38,673 nt of DNA from an uncultured Fidelibacterota bacterium (lineage in GTDB: Bacteria > Fidelibacterota > Marinisomatia > Marinisomatales > UBA1611). Under the pieces are notes generated by a model, which searched no databases, was not told the origin of the DNA, and worked only from the letters and a program-made list of their open reading frames with translations. Both the position numbers and the translations under genes were made by a program. The stretch spans positions 1 through 38,673 of the forward strand of contig CAJWLO010000022.1 in NCBI GenBank assembly GCA_913043235.1, in the 5' to 3' direction. Positions 1-10,100 of the stretch are shown piece by piece; positions within the stretch are counted from its first letter, which is position 1, and the number at the start of each line of letters is the position of its first letter.

Positions 1-62
<62 letters not shown>

Positions 63-337
63 ATCCCAATTTTTTGATGAATTTTAACACTACGATATAG
101 TAAATAATTCTAATATGAATGACAAAAATGAGTGGTAAAAATAAACAATTAATCCAACTGAAAAAACTTTTTCATCAGTCAAAGGAAAAGTATGGGATTA
201 CTGAAAGTTTCTTATCACGCTCATTTGGACAAACAAAAACTATAAAACCATTATCCGAATCAACCATAAAACAAAACAAACATCATCTTTCAACATACTA
301 TAATTGGGTTACTGACAAATTCAAAAAATCTGAATCT

Positions 338-3232
338 ATGGTTTCACATATTGATGCGCTTCAGCGCTTTTTTTTACTGTTTATTTTTTTCCCAGTTTTT
401 GCTCAGGATCCTCCTGAAATTCACTGGAAAGTAATTGAGACCAACCATTACCGCCTCATTTTTGCGGAGGAGCTTTCAATAGAAGCGAATCGGGTAGCAA
501 ACCTCCTCGAAGAAAATTATATCAGCACTGGTGGTAGCATGGGAGGCCGCCACAGAAAACTCCCTATCGTATTGCGAAACCAAAGCGCCATTCCCAATGC
601 ATTTGTTTCGTTGGCGCCCTGGAAATCGGAGTGGTATCATGTTCCTCTACCATTCAAAGAAATGGGTTCTACTGAATGGTATGAACTTCTCGTAATTCAT
701 GAAGGTAGACATATGTTTCAGTTCGGACAGGCGGATAGACGAATTAATCGTCTTTTCAGACTTTTGGGAGGTGAAAGGATCCAATCCTTAGCAGGTTTTT
801 TGATGATACCCGGCTGGTTTTGGGAAGGAGATGCTGTAGTTAATGAAACTCTATTGTCTGAAAGTGGTCGAGGTCGTCAACCTTACTTTAATAGAGAAAT
901 TCGAGCACTTCTCTTGGACGGCACACGATATAGTTATCGAAAAGCACTTCACGGTTCCCTTAAGAATGAATACCCAAACTATTATCACTACGGTTATTTA
1001 ATGTCATCCCATGTATTCAGAAAGTATGGGTCTGAGACGTTATCAAAAATAATCTATCAAACATTGAAGTGGCCTATTATTAGAAATCCATTTAATCCTT
1101 TCAGTGCTGCCACAAAAAAAGTCACCGGACGTTCTACTTCTCAGCTTTTTCATGATGCCATGGATGAAATGTCGAATGTATGGAAAAATCAGATTGAGGG
1201 TATTAAATTCACTGAACTCGAAGTTCTCAGCCCCGTCAACCTCAAATATAGAACTGACTACTTATTTCCTGGCTATGACAAAGAAGATAACCTTTATGCC
1301 GTTAAACGAAGTCTATCTCAAGTAGCTTTACTTGTTCAATTAAATGATGGAGTTGAAGAGAAGGTTATTACAGAACTTCCCAGTATAGTTGAGAAATTTG
1401 GAATTCACATTACTGATGGATTTGCTGTTTGGAATGAGATTCAACCCGACAGACGTTGGACAAAACTAAGTTGGTCCAATATAGTTCTGTATGATTTGAA
1501 AAATGGTGTTAGAAAACAGCTTACGGAAAAGACCCGTTACTTTTCTCCTGCCGTCTCAGCTGATGGATCAAAAATAGCGGTCGTGGAATTTACTGAAACG
1601 CGAGAATGCTTTCTTGTTATCCTGGATAGAGTCACAGGGAGAATCTTAGACCGTTTCCCCTCGCATGGCAACACTTCCATTTTGAATCCCCGGTGGTCTG
1701 AAAACGGAGAAAAAATTGTTTTTGCCTCACATCAATTAAATGGAAGGTCAATATCGATAATCAATCTATTCAACGGTGAAATAACAACATTAATTCCTGA
1801 ATCTAGGGAGGAACTGTTCAAGCCAATTTATTATAATAATTATATTATTTATGAGTCACCTTATTCAGGTATTGATAATCTTTATGCGACTGAAATATTG
1901 ACCGGGGAAACATTTCAGATTACATCAGTGAAAGTGGCCTCATCAAATGCTGTCATCTCAACAAACAAGAAGGATCTGGTATTTAATGATTACACTTCCA
2001 AAGGTGATAGAATTGTATCCATATCCATAGATCAAGACCAATGGGTACCCATCCAGTCGGTGAACATTCGCAATGACACAACAACTGATTCTTTAATAAT
2101 CAAAAATCTATCTTCTAAGACTAAATCATTAACTAAAAAGTATGATATAACAGATTACAACCACTCTGGCTCCTTTTTCAATTTTCACAGCTGGGAATTC
2201 ATTCCAGAAAATGTAGAACCGACTTTTTCCATGTTTTCTGACAATGTTCTGGGAACAGCTAGTTTCCATTTTTTAATAACCTATAACAGGAACGAAAAGA
2301 AGCTGTTTTCAGAATTACGGGGAGGATATCGGGGGCGGTATCCAATCTTGAGTGGTGGTTTTGGTCTGGGCGAAAGGTTCAATCCAGAGACTTTAGATGT
2401 TCCTGTGGGTAGGGTGGACACAGCCAAAAGTCATCTCACTCATTTCTGGCAGGAGCAAAGGTTTGACATAAGGGTCTCCTTACCAGTTATTAATCGCTTG
2501 ATTGGGGTAAAGACAGAAGCTTTAAACATCACAACCACTCTGCAAAGGACGACCACATCCAATCATGAAGTTGCCTTTACATGGCCTGAACGGGATGATC
2601 TTCCAGATAACACCCTTGCAAATGAAGGTTCAGACTGTACCATTTTCCCAATCACCCTTGAAACAAACTATGCATTCTATACAGAAGATGCACCAAGAGA
2701 TGTTATGCCAAGGAAAGGGGCTGAAGTTGATATGGCCATTACAAATACGCCATTCAAAAGTGAGTTTAAAGGTAGTAGGGCATTTTTCGGTACCGCGGTT
2801 TTTTTGCCCGGGTTCTTTTCCCATGATGCTGTCAGAGTTTTCGGTGCCCTCGAGAAAAAGAAAGATGAAGGTTATCCTTTCAAAAGTTTGATAGAGATGC
2901 CATTGACCTATGAGTATGTTTTTCATGAAGAAGTGAAAAGTCTAACCGCTTACTACAGAACACCCCTTTTCTATCCTGATAGAGGTCTGGATATGATGCC
3001 TCTAATGGGTTGGCTAAAGTTTGGTTATGTAAAGAGAGTCTCTCTGGACATATTTGGTGAATGGATGCGTGGAAGTGATGGTAAAGCAGCTCAAGATTAT
3101 CTTACAATCGGCGCTGGATTCACCTTTGAAGCAAGTGCCTTCCACCTGCCGCTCATGTTTCCTATTTCTATTCTTTATGCTTATCGTCCAACTAGAGGTG
3201 TCGGGTCAGTCGAATTCAGGCTCGTTTTTTAG
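338..3232 (+). CDS. Outer-membrane protein: gluzincin-like metallopeptidase domain, TolB-like propeller, C-terminal beta-barrel
   Basis: The 964-residue form starting at 338 is chosen because it begins a good signal peptide (hydrophobic core at about residues 11-22, then FA|Q). The frame is open back to an ATG at 119, which would add 73 Lys/Ser-rich residues with no export signal. Residues 121-125 read HEGRH, an HExxH zinc motif. A downstream WFWEGDAV segment supplies Glu163, about 40 residues later, which is the gluzincin pattern. Residues of about 290-600 contain TolB/WD40-like blades (ADGSKIAVVEF, ENGEKIVFASH). About 620-964 alternate like a barrel and end in RLVF, a typical outer-membrane C-terminus. 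Metallopeptidase activity is inferred from motifs only. The gene stands apart from the secretion block, and there is no visible Shine-Dalgarno site at either start. Confidence 0.7.
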   Translation: MVSHIDALQRFFLLFIFFPVFAQDPPEIHWKVIETNHYRLIFAEELSIEANRVANLLEENYISTGGSMGGRHRKLPIVLRNQSAIPNAFVSLAPWKSEWYHVPLPFKEMGSTEWYELLVIHEGRHMFQFGQADRRINRLFRLLGGERIQSLAGFLMIPGWFWEGDAVVNETLLSESGRGRQPYFNREIRALLLDGTRYSYRKALHGSLKNEYPNYYHYGYLMSSHVFRKYGSETLSKIIYQTLKWPIIRNPFNPFSAATKKVTGRSTSQLFHDAMDEMSNVWKNQIEGIKFTELEVLSPVNLKYRTDYLFPGYDKEDNLYAVKRSLSQVALLVQLNDGVEEKVITELPSIVEKFGIHITDGFAVWNEIQPDRRWTKLSWSNIVLYDLKNGVRKQLTEKTRYFSPAVSADGSKIAVVEFTETRECFLVILDRVTGRILDRFPSHGNTSILNPRWSENGEKIVFASHQLNGRSISIINLFNGEITTLIPESREELFKPIYYNNYIIYESPYSGIDNLYATEILTGETFQITSVKVASSNAVISTNKKDLVFNDYTSKGDRIVSISIDQDQWVPIQSVNIRNDTTTDSLIIKNLSSKTKSLTKKYDITDYNHSGSFFNFHSWEFIPENVEPTFSMFSDNVLGTASFHFLITYNRNEKKLFSELRGGYRGRYPILSGGFGLGERFNPETLDVPVGRVDTAKSHLTHFWQEQRFDIRVSLPVINRLIGVKTEALNITTTLQRTTTSNHEVAFTWPERDDLPDNTLANEGSDCTIFPITLETNYAFYTEDAPRDVMPRKGAEVDMAITNTPFKSEFKGSRAFFGTAVFLPGFFSHDAVRVFGALEKKKDEGYPFKSLIEMPLTYEYVFHEEVKSLTAYYRTPLFYPDRGLDMMPLMGWLKFGYVKRVSLDIFGEWMRGSDGKAAQDYLTIGAGFTFEASAFHLPLMFPISILYAYRPTRGVGSVEFRLVF

Positions 3233-3488
3233 CTGACTATGATTAACTCTGGTCGAGATGAAAATGGTGTAGATTTTATTTTAGATAGTTGGTTCACTTA
3301 TAATGTAGGTGAATTAACTGTTAGTTGGGATGCCTCCGATTAATCTAACCGCTAGTGTATGGTTATCAGCTAGTTCTATTTATAGTGCATAGATCGCAGA
3401 GAAAATCTTAAAAAGTAGATTTTACTTATTTCTTGTATTGCTAGATGATTTCTTATAGGTTTCCCGGCATTTTTGGTAAGGGAAATGG
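3233..3488. other. Intergenic region with a 34-codon in-frame leftover and a weak hairpin
   Basis: There are 256 bases between the barrel gene and rdgB. Directly after the upstream stop, in the same frame, a 34-codon reading frame runs 3239-3343 and includes the segment DSWFTYNVGELTVSWD. It has no known match and may be chance or the remnant of a lost downstream domain. A weak AT-rich hairpin AAAATCT/AGATTTT (3402-3408 with 3417-3423, 8-nt loop) lacks a following T-run, so it is not called a terminator. The rdgB promoter should lie in the last 100 bases, but no convincing box pair was found. Confidence 0.3.
3478..3483 (+). promoter_or_regulatory. Shine-Dalgarno site of rdgB
   Basis: AAGGGA lies 5 nt before the ATG at 3489 and 8 nt before a second in-frame ATG at 3492. 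The spacing favours the second Met slightly, so the protein may be one residue shorter than annotated. Clear Shine-Dalgarno sites are rare in this window, which makes this one informative. Confidence 0.55.
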
Positions 3489-4106
3489 ATGATGTCTCGT
3501 CGACAGAAACTGGTACTAGCAACCCATAATCCAAATAAAAAGACAGAAATGAATGCGGTACTGTCAGATTTGGGTTTGGATGTAATTGGCTTAGATCAGT
3601 ACCCCGGGATAGAAGATATCCCTGAAAATGGCACGACGCTTCTTGAAAACGCTATGATCAAGGCGCATACGGTGCACTTGAAAACAGGACTTCCGGCATT
3701 ATCAGATGATACAGGTCTGGAGGTAGATGCACTTCATGGAGCGCCTGGTGTCTATTCTGCTCGTTTTGCAGGTGAAGATTCAACCTATCAGGATAATGTG
3801 CAGAAATTATTGTCCTTAATGGAAGGTGTCCCCAAGCTGAATCGGACCGCTCGTTTTCGTACGGTTATTGCTCTGGTTAATGGCGATACGGAACTATGGA
3901 CTGAAGGAATCATAGAAGGATTAATAACCTGCGAAGAAAGAGGCACAGGAGGCTTTGGCTATGACCCGATTTTTGAGGAGAATGATACTAAAAAAACATT
4001 TTCGGAAATGAACTCTGCGGAAAAAAATAAAATTAGCCATCGGGCACTGGCCCTTCAAAAAATGCATAAAGAATTATTAACTATTTTTGAAATAAAAGGA
4101 GAATAG
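3489..4106 (+). CDS. rdgB: XTP/dITP diphosphatase (RdgB/HAM1 family)
   Basis: This cytosolic house-cleaning enzyme hydrolyses non-canonical purine nucleoside triphosphates (XTP, dITP) to the monophosphate and pyrophosphate, keeping deaminated purines out of DNA. At 205 residues it is close to the usual size (about 200). The family signatures are all present: the phosphate-binding start ATHNPNKKTE (11-20), the catalytic SDDTGLEVDAL stretch (72-82, with Asp73/Asp74), GTGGFGYDPIF (152-162) and SHRALAL (183-189). There is no signal peptide. It precedes sprA by 38 bases on the same strand and could be the first gene of that transcript, though the functional link is not obvious. Confidence 0.95.
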   Translation: MMSRRQKLVLATHNPNKKTEMNAVLSDLGLDVIGLDQYPGIEDIPENGTTLLENAMIKAHTVHLKTGLPALSDDTGLEVDALHGAPGVYSARFAGEDSTYQDNVQKLLSLMEGVPKLNRTARFRTVIALVNGDTELWTEGIIEGLITCEERGTGGFGYDPIFEENDTKKTFSEMNSAEKNKISHRALALQKMHKELLTIFEIKGE

Positions 4107-4144
4107 ATCGAATAAACCGGTATCAGTTTAGTAAACACTGACAC

Positions 4145-7100
4145 TTGCGTTATTATAAGCAATACATCCTTTTTCAAGGTCGAATTTACACTCTCGGCCT
4201 ATGGGTCCTCTTTGCCCTAGGACACCTATTTCCTCAAGAAGCAGAATCATCTGTCCTACAAGAATCCATCCCTGTTTTACACTTTTCATATATTCCGGAA
4301 TCTGATTTTGTTGTGAACCCATTTCCAAGGGTATACAGGACATTAATTCAGCCTCTTGATTCTTTAACTCAACCCATAGGCTTGCTGGCTTTCCCTTATC
4401 AGAAAAAAGAAGTTGTTATCGAAGTAACAATGGACTGGTCTACAATTACCGTATTGGAATTTGCTGATGGAATAGAACTCCGGATGCCTTTTACCGCAGA
4501 TATGGATTGGTATCTGGATCGGTTATATAAACGCAAATGGTATGTAAATCTTCTTGAGATTATGCAAAAAGAGGAAAAAAAAGGCGATCAAAGACGCCGA
4601 GGCCAAATGTTGGAAGTCGTGGGCGTGGATATCGGCAATCTGGGGCGAGCTTCTTTAAGAGTCAGTGGAAATGTGAATATTAACGGTAAAATGGTTTTCC
4701 AGGATCAGGAATTAGTGCGTTCTACCCTAAATCAAACCCAGAACACCCACCTAGAATTTGATCAGAAACAAAACCTGAATATCCAGGGCAAGATAGGGGA
4801 TCGCATTACCGTGGCCATGGACCAGGATTCAGAACGTGATTTTGACTGGGAAAACAATATCCGTATCTCATACGAAGGCTATGAGGATGATATTATTCAG
4901 AAAATCGAGGCTGGGAATATTTCCCTTTCCTTACCTTCCACAAAGTATGTGACATTTTCTGGAAAAAATCAAGGGTTGTTTGGCATCAAGGCTATTTCCA
5001 AACTGGGGCCGGTGGATGTGACTACTATTGCTTCTATTGAAAAAACGAAAAAAGAACAATCCGAATGGCAGGGGGGTGGACAATCCAGTTCTCAGAATAT
5101 CCGTGATGTTGATTGGATCAAAAACAGATATTTCTTTATACATTCTTGGTTTAGAGATGGTTTCAATACATTTTTGCAAGGATCTCAGATTATGATTCCT
5201 TCTTTTTATCCATTAAAAAACGGATTGCATTCTATAGGTAATATGGTTGTGAAAAATTTTGAATTGTATAAATCTATCAATACAAATGAGGCCGGAGCGA
5301 TGACCGGTATGGCTTATATAGATCCTCTAAATCCAATGGATTCTGCTTATGTAGATGAAAATGAAGAAGGCAGTTTTATTCGTTTAGAACAAGGGACCAA
5401 TTATTATATCAGTCAGGACCTAGGATTTATCCGTGTTAGGGATCAGGTCTCCCAGGATATACTTGGATGTACATTTGTACTGGCAGACCGGGCTACCGGA
5501 GATACTGTCATGGTTGTAGGTCAGGGCCCCGATTCAGCAGGAACAAATTTATCCATGATGATGATAAAACCTCGCAATAGTCACCCCAATCATTCTACAT
5601 GGAAACTCATGTTCAAAAATGTGTACAGTTTGGGGACCACCAAAATCAATCCAGAGGGGTTTGATGTACAGATATATAATAAAAATGCTACGCCGGTAAC
5701 GGAGCGAGATAGGGCTACCAGTCTACCCTATATTACCCTGTTTGGCCTAGATAGTCTGGATGAGAACGGTAACCGAAACTATGATGAACTCATTGATAAA
5801 GATGCAGGGAATATTGTGAATATGATTGATGGTGAATTGATGCTACCGGCACTACACCCTTTTGGGAATGCCGATTCCATTGAAGGCGGAAATACATCTG
5901 AGTTTTTAAGTGAACAGTTGGGATCGGGAGTACTTTATACATCCACCGTTTCCTCGGAAGTTAACCTTGCCCATCGCTGGATAATTGAGGCGAAATATAC
6001 TAATCAAAGTTCCACCATTAACCTGGGTTTTATGCTGGTGGAAGGCAGTGAAGAGGTAATCAGGGATGGTGTTACGCTGAAACGGGGCATGGATTACCAA
6101 ATTGATTATTTCACGGGAACAATTGTTTTAATGGGTGACGCAGCAAGCGACCCCAATGCGAAACTAAAGATAAACTTTGATAAGCATGAACTAGTCTCCT
6201 TTGATAAAAAAACAATCTTTGGTACTCGGGCTCAAATAGATTTGGGTAAGAAGAACTCCTTCTTGGGAGCAACAGCTCTGTATTTCAACCAGTCAATCAT
6301 TAATGAAAAAGTGGAGGTGGGTTATGAACCTACCCGTAACTTTATTTGGGATCTAAATGGTCGCTACCAATGGGATATAGATGGCCTAACGCGTATGCTT
6401 GACAAATTGCCGCTAATCGAGGCTGATAAAATGTCATCCATATCCGTGGAAGGTGAAATTGCCCAGGTGATGCCGAATCCAAATTCAATCGATAACCCAG
6501 AAACAGGTGATGCAAACGGGGTTGCTTTCATTGATGATTTTGAAGGAGCAAAGCGAACAACATCTCCATCAATCCAAAGAAGATTCTGGAAAGAATCATC
6601 AGCCCCTCTTGCTTTTGATTACATAACACAGGAATTTAGTAATGAGTTAAATCAAAACTATCGTGGTAAGCTCAGCTGGTATAATCCCTATATTCCATAT
6701 CGGACCAGAGAGATATGGCCTAACCAGTCCACTTCACTCCGGGCAGGGAATGAAACTACCGACGTACTGATTCTTCGCTACAAGGCAAGGGAGCATCAAA
6801 TTACTATCGATAAAGATTCAATTTGGGTTGGAATAACAACATCTCTTTATTCTGGAGATTATGATCAGACTCAAAGCAAATTTTTCGAAATCTGGCTCAA
6901 TGGCAATAAAGGTAAATTATCAATTAACCTGGGGAAAATAAGCGAAGATAAGGATGGCAATAACAAACTAAATACTGAGGATATTCCCGCAGCAGGATTA
7001 ACACTGGGGAATGGGTTTCTCGAAGAAAATGAAGACACTGGATTGGATGGCTGTTTTGATGATACAGAAAACGGTTGGGGCGGATGTTTGGAAAGCAGCA

Positions 7101-10100
7101 CTTATGCAGAATTAGCAACTGAGAATAGTAACCTAATCAATAAGGCAGGTGATGTGGATCCTGATGATCCCAATGGCGATAACTGGTTTTATGAACAGGG
7201 TAGTACCAATTATTCTCAAGTAAATGGCACAGAGGGAAATGGTACAGGAAATAAGATTCAAGAAGGAGGAAAATACCCGGATACAGAAGATTTAGATAGG
7301 TCTACATTCTTGGATAAAACCAACGATTATTTTTCTGCAAGTTTTGATTTGATGGACACAACTTATCTGGCCGGGGAAACAATAAAAAATGGTCAACCCA
7401 CTGGCTGGAGGCTATTTCGTATCCCTTTATCTGATTTTAAAAGTGTACGAAATATAGAATGGAATGAAATTCGCTATGTACGTCTGGCTGTATCTGGTTT
7501 AGATCAAAATTTTTCCAATTTGGCAATTGCTAAGATGGAAATAGTAGGGAATGAATGGCAGGAAATGGGTATTGTTTCTTCAGATTCCACTGAATATGAG
7601 GGCTTAGAGCCTTCTTTCCAGGTTGCGGTGATTAATACTGAAGATAACGCAGATTACATCCCGCCTAAGGGCGTAAAAGGTGAGTACGATATTTTAAATG
7701 AGATACGTTCCAAAGAGCAGTCCTTGGTATTGCAGTTTGATCAGTTGCCGCCTGGACATACGGGAATTGCACAGAAAACGTTATATACTTTGAATGACAA
7801 TCAGAAACGGAGTTTTATGACCTATGACTATATGAAAATGTATATTAATGGGAAAAGTCCTTGGATCACACCACAGGAAACGGATGTGGAGTTTTTTTTA
7901 AAGTTCGGCCTTGGTGAGGATTTCTATGAAATCACCCAACCAATCTATAATGGCTGGGATGAGGATGATGGCCGTAACAGTATCAAGGTTGATTTGGATT
8001 GGCTTACCAGTCTGAAGCAGATGGATACATCCGGAGTGAAAATACATGATTCAGATCTTATCAAGGATTCTGCTGATGTGCGCCAATATATTTATACGAA
8101 TAAGGAAGGGCTCAAAACAGGTAAACGAATAAAGATAAAGGGAAAACCAGCTTTAAATAGGTTACAGTATTTCATGGTAGGTTTACGTAACACAGGTAAT
8201 GAACCAATTACAGGTGAATTGTGGTTGGATGAACTGCGTTTAAGCGGGGTTAAGAAAGAAAAGGGTGTGGCTATGCGTGTGCAATCAAGTATAAAATTAT
8301 CTGATTTGGGGAATGCCAATGTGGTTTATAGTCGACAAGATGCGGAATATCATCGTCTACAGGAACGACTCTCGAAGAGTACCAATACGTCAGAGAACCT
8401 GAATGTTTCCGGTAAATTGAGTATACATCGGTTTTTACCTAGCTCTTGGGGGTTGTCCATACCGGTGAATGCATCACTTTCCCGGAATCAAAACAAGCCC
8501 AAATACTTTCCAGGAGAAGATATACTTGTAGATCAGGATTCTCCACCGGATTCTGTATTAACCCTAAGCGAATCTGTTTCTCTGAGTACATCCATATCCA
8601 AAACAGGTAAATCTGATAATAGGTTATTTAAATATACCATTGATAAAATTCAGATGAATTTCAGTGCTTCCCAATCCAGGTCATCTGATATAACCTACAG
8701 TAATAAACGTTCGGAAACCTATTCTGGTAAATTTTCTTATAATTTACCATTTGGTAGAAATAATTATATTAAACCCCTAGGTTGGATTAAGGGATGGCCA
8801 CTAGTGGGCGCTTCATTTAGTGATCTGCAAATTTTCTATACCCCTTCTGCTTTTAGAACTGGTTTGAACTTGAATGAAAAGTTAAGCTGGAACCAGACCA
8901 GATCTGGAATCCGATCGCCGGATAATTATAACTTCAGCTTGGATAGATCATTGAACTTAGATTATAAGATCACCAATAATCTTTCCACAAAGTACTCTTG
9001 GTCCGGACAAAGCAAGCTCAATGATTATCGCGGGTACGCTTGGATGGCTCTGAGGGATCTGGATCCGGGTACGGTTACTCAGACTACAGAAGCCTTAAAC
9101 ACCTCATTTTCTCCCGGGTTTTTTAAGTGGCTTAGGCCATCTTTTACTTATGCCGCAAATTATAGGTGGAGCAATGATCTGTCTCGGGAAGGTCAAAATA
9201 TTAGTACCCAGTTACGGTTTGGTTCAAATTTTACATTATCACCGGTTCAATTATTTGAACTTGTTTATAAGCCACCAACAAAATCAACTGCACGGAGTAG
9301 AAAAACGGGCAGTCGATCCAGATCTAGAAACCGGGGAGCGAAATTGGAAAGTAAAGAAAAACCTCAAAAAGAAAGACGGGAATACAAATCTTTAACTTTG
9401 GTTCATGGAATAATAAAAAAAATAAATCCTATCAGTTTAAGTTACACAGAAACCTTAAATCGGACAGCAAACCAGATTATCGGTGAAGTGCCTATAGGAT
9501 ATAAATTTGGATGGCTTCCGGAACATGATTTAGACCAATCAACTGAGGTCGGTAGTAATCTGGGTAAATGGGATCATAAACGGGATGGCTCTATACGCAG
9601 TGGATTAAAATTGACCCGAACCTTATCAATCAATTTGAATTTTTCGCAGAATTTTTCTACAAACCGTGCCAGCACAGGCCTGGAACAATTATCCATGCAA
9701 CGGGATTATTTTGCTTACGGAGAATATATGGAAAACGGGATGCCAATTCCGGGATGGAGTTTTCGGCTTAGTGGGCTTGAAAAATTGCCAGTAATAAAAT
9801 GGATTACCAAATCTGTATCTTTGGAACATAGTTATTCAGGAAAGGAATCCCGGTCCTGGCAGTTTGAGAATATCATACGAGAAGAGATGAATATTTTAAA
9901 TTTTGCCAAATTTATACAAGATTATAAAGAGTTTGAACGAACTGCTAGGATTAACCGTAATTTTTCACCTCTAGTGGGTATAAACATGACTTTGAAAAAA
10001 AATATATCAATGACTTTCCGGCATAACCGTAATAAGTCCTTGGATGAAACAACATCTGGTATGACCATTCGGGAAGACTACAGTTATACCTCCACAGGTA

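Noticed and set aside
3402-3423. AT-rich hairpin after the first protein gene
   Set aside because: The stem is 7 bp and almost all A-T, with an 8-nt loop and no T-run directly after it, so it is too weak to call a terminator.
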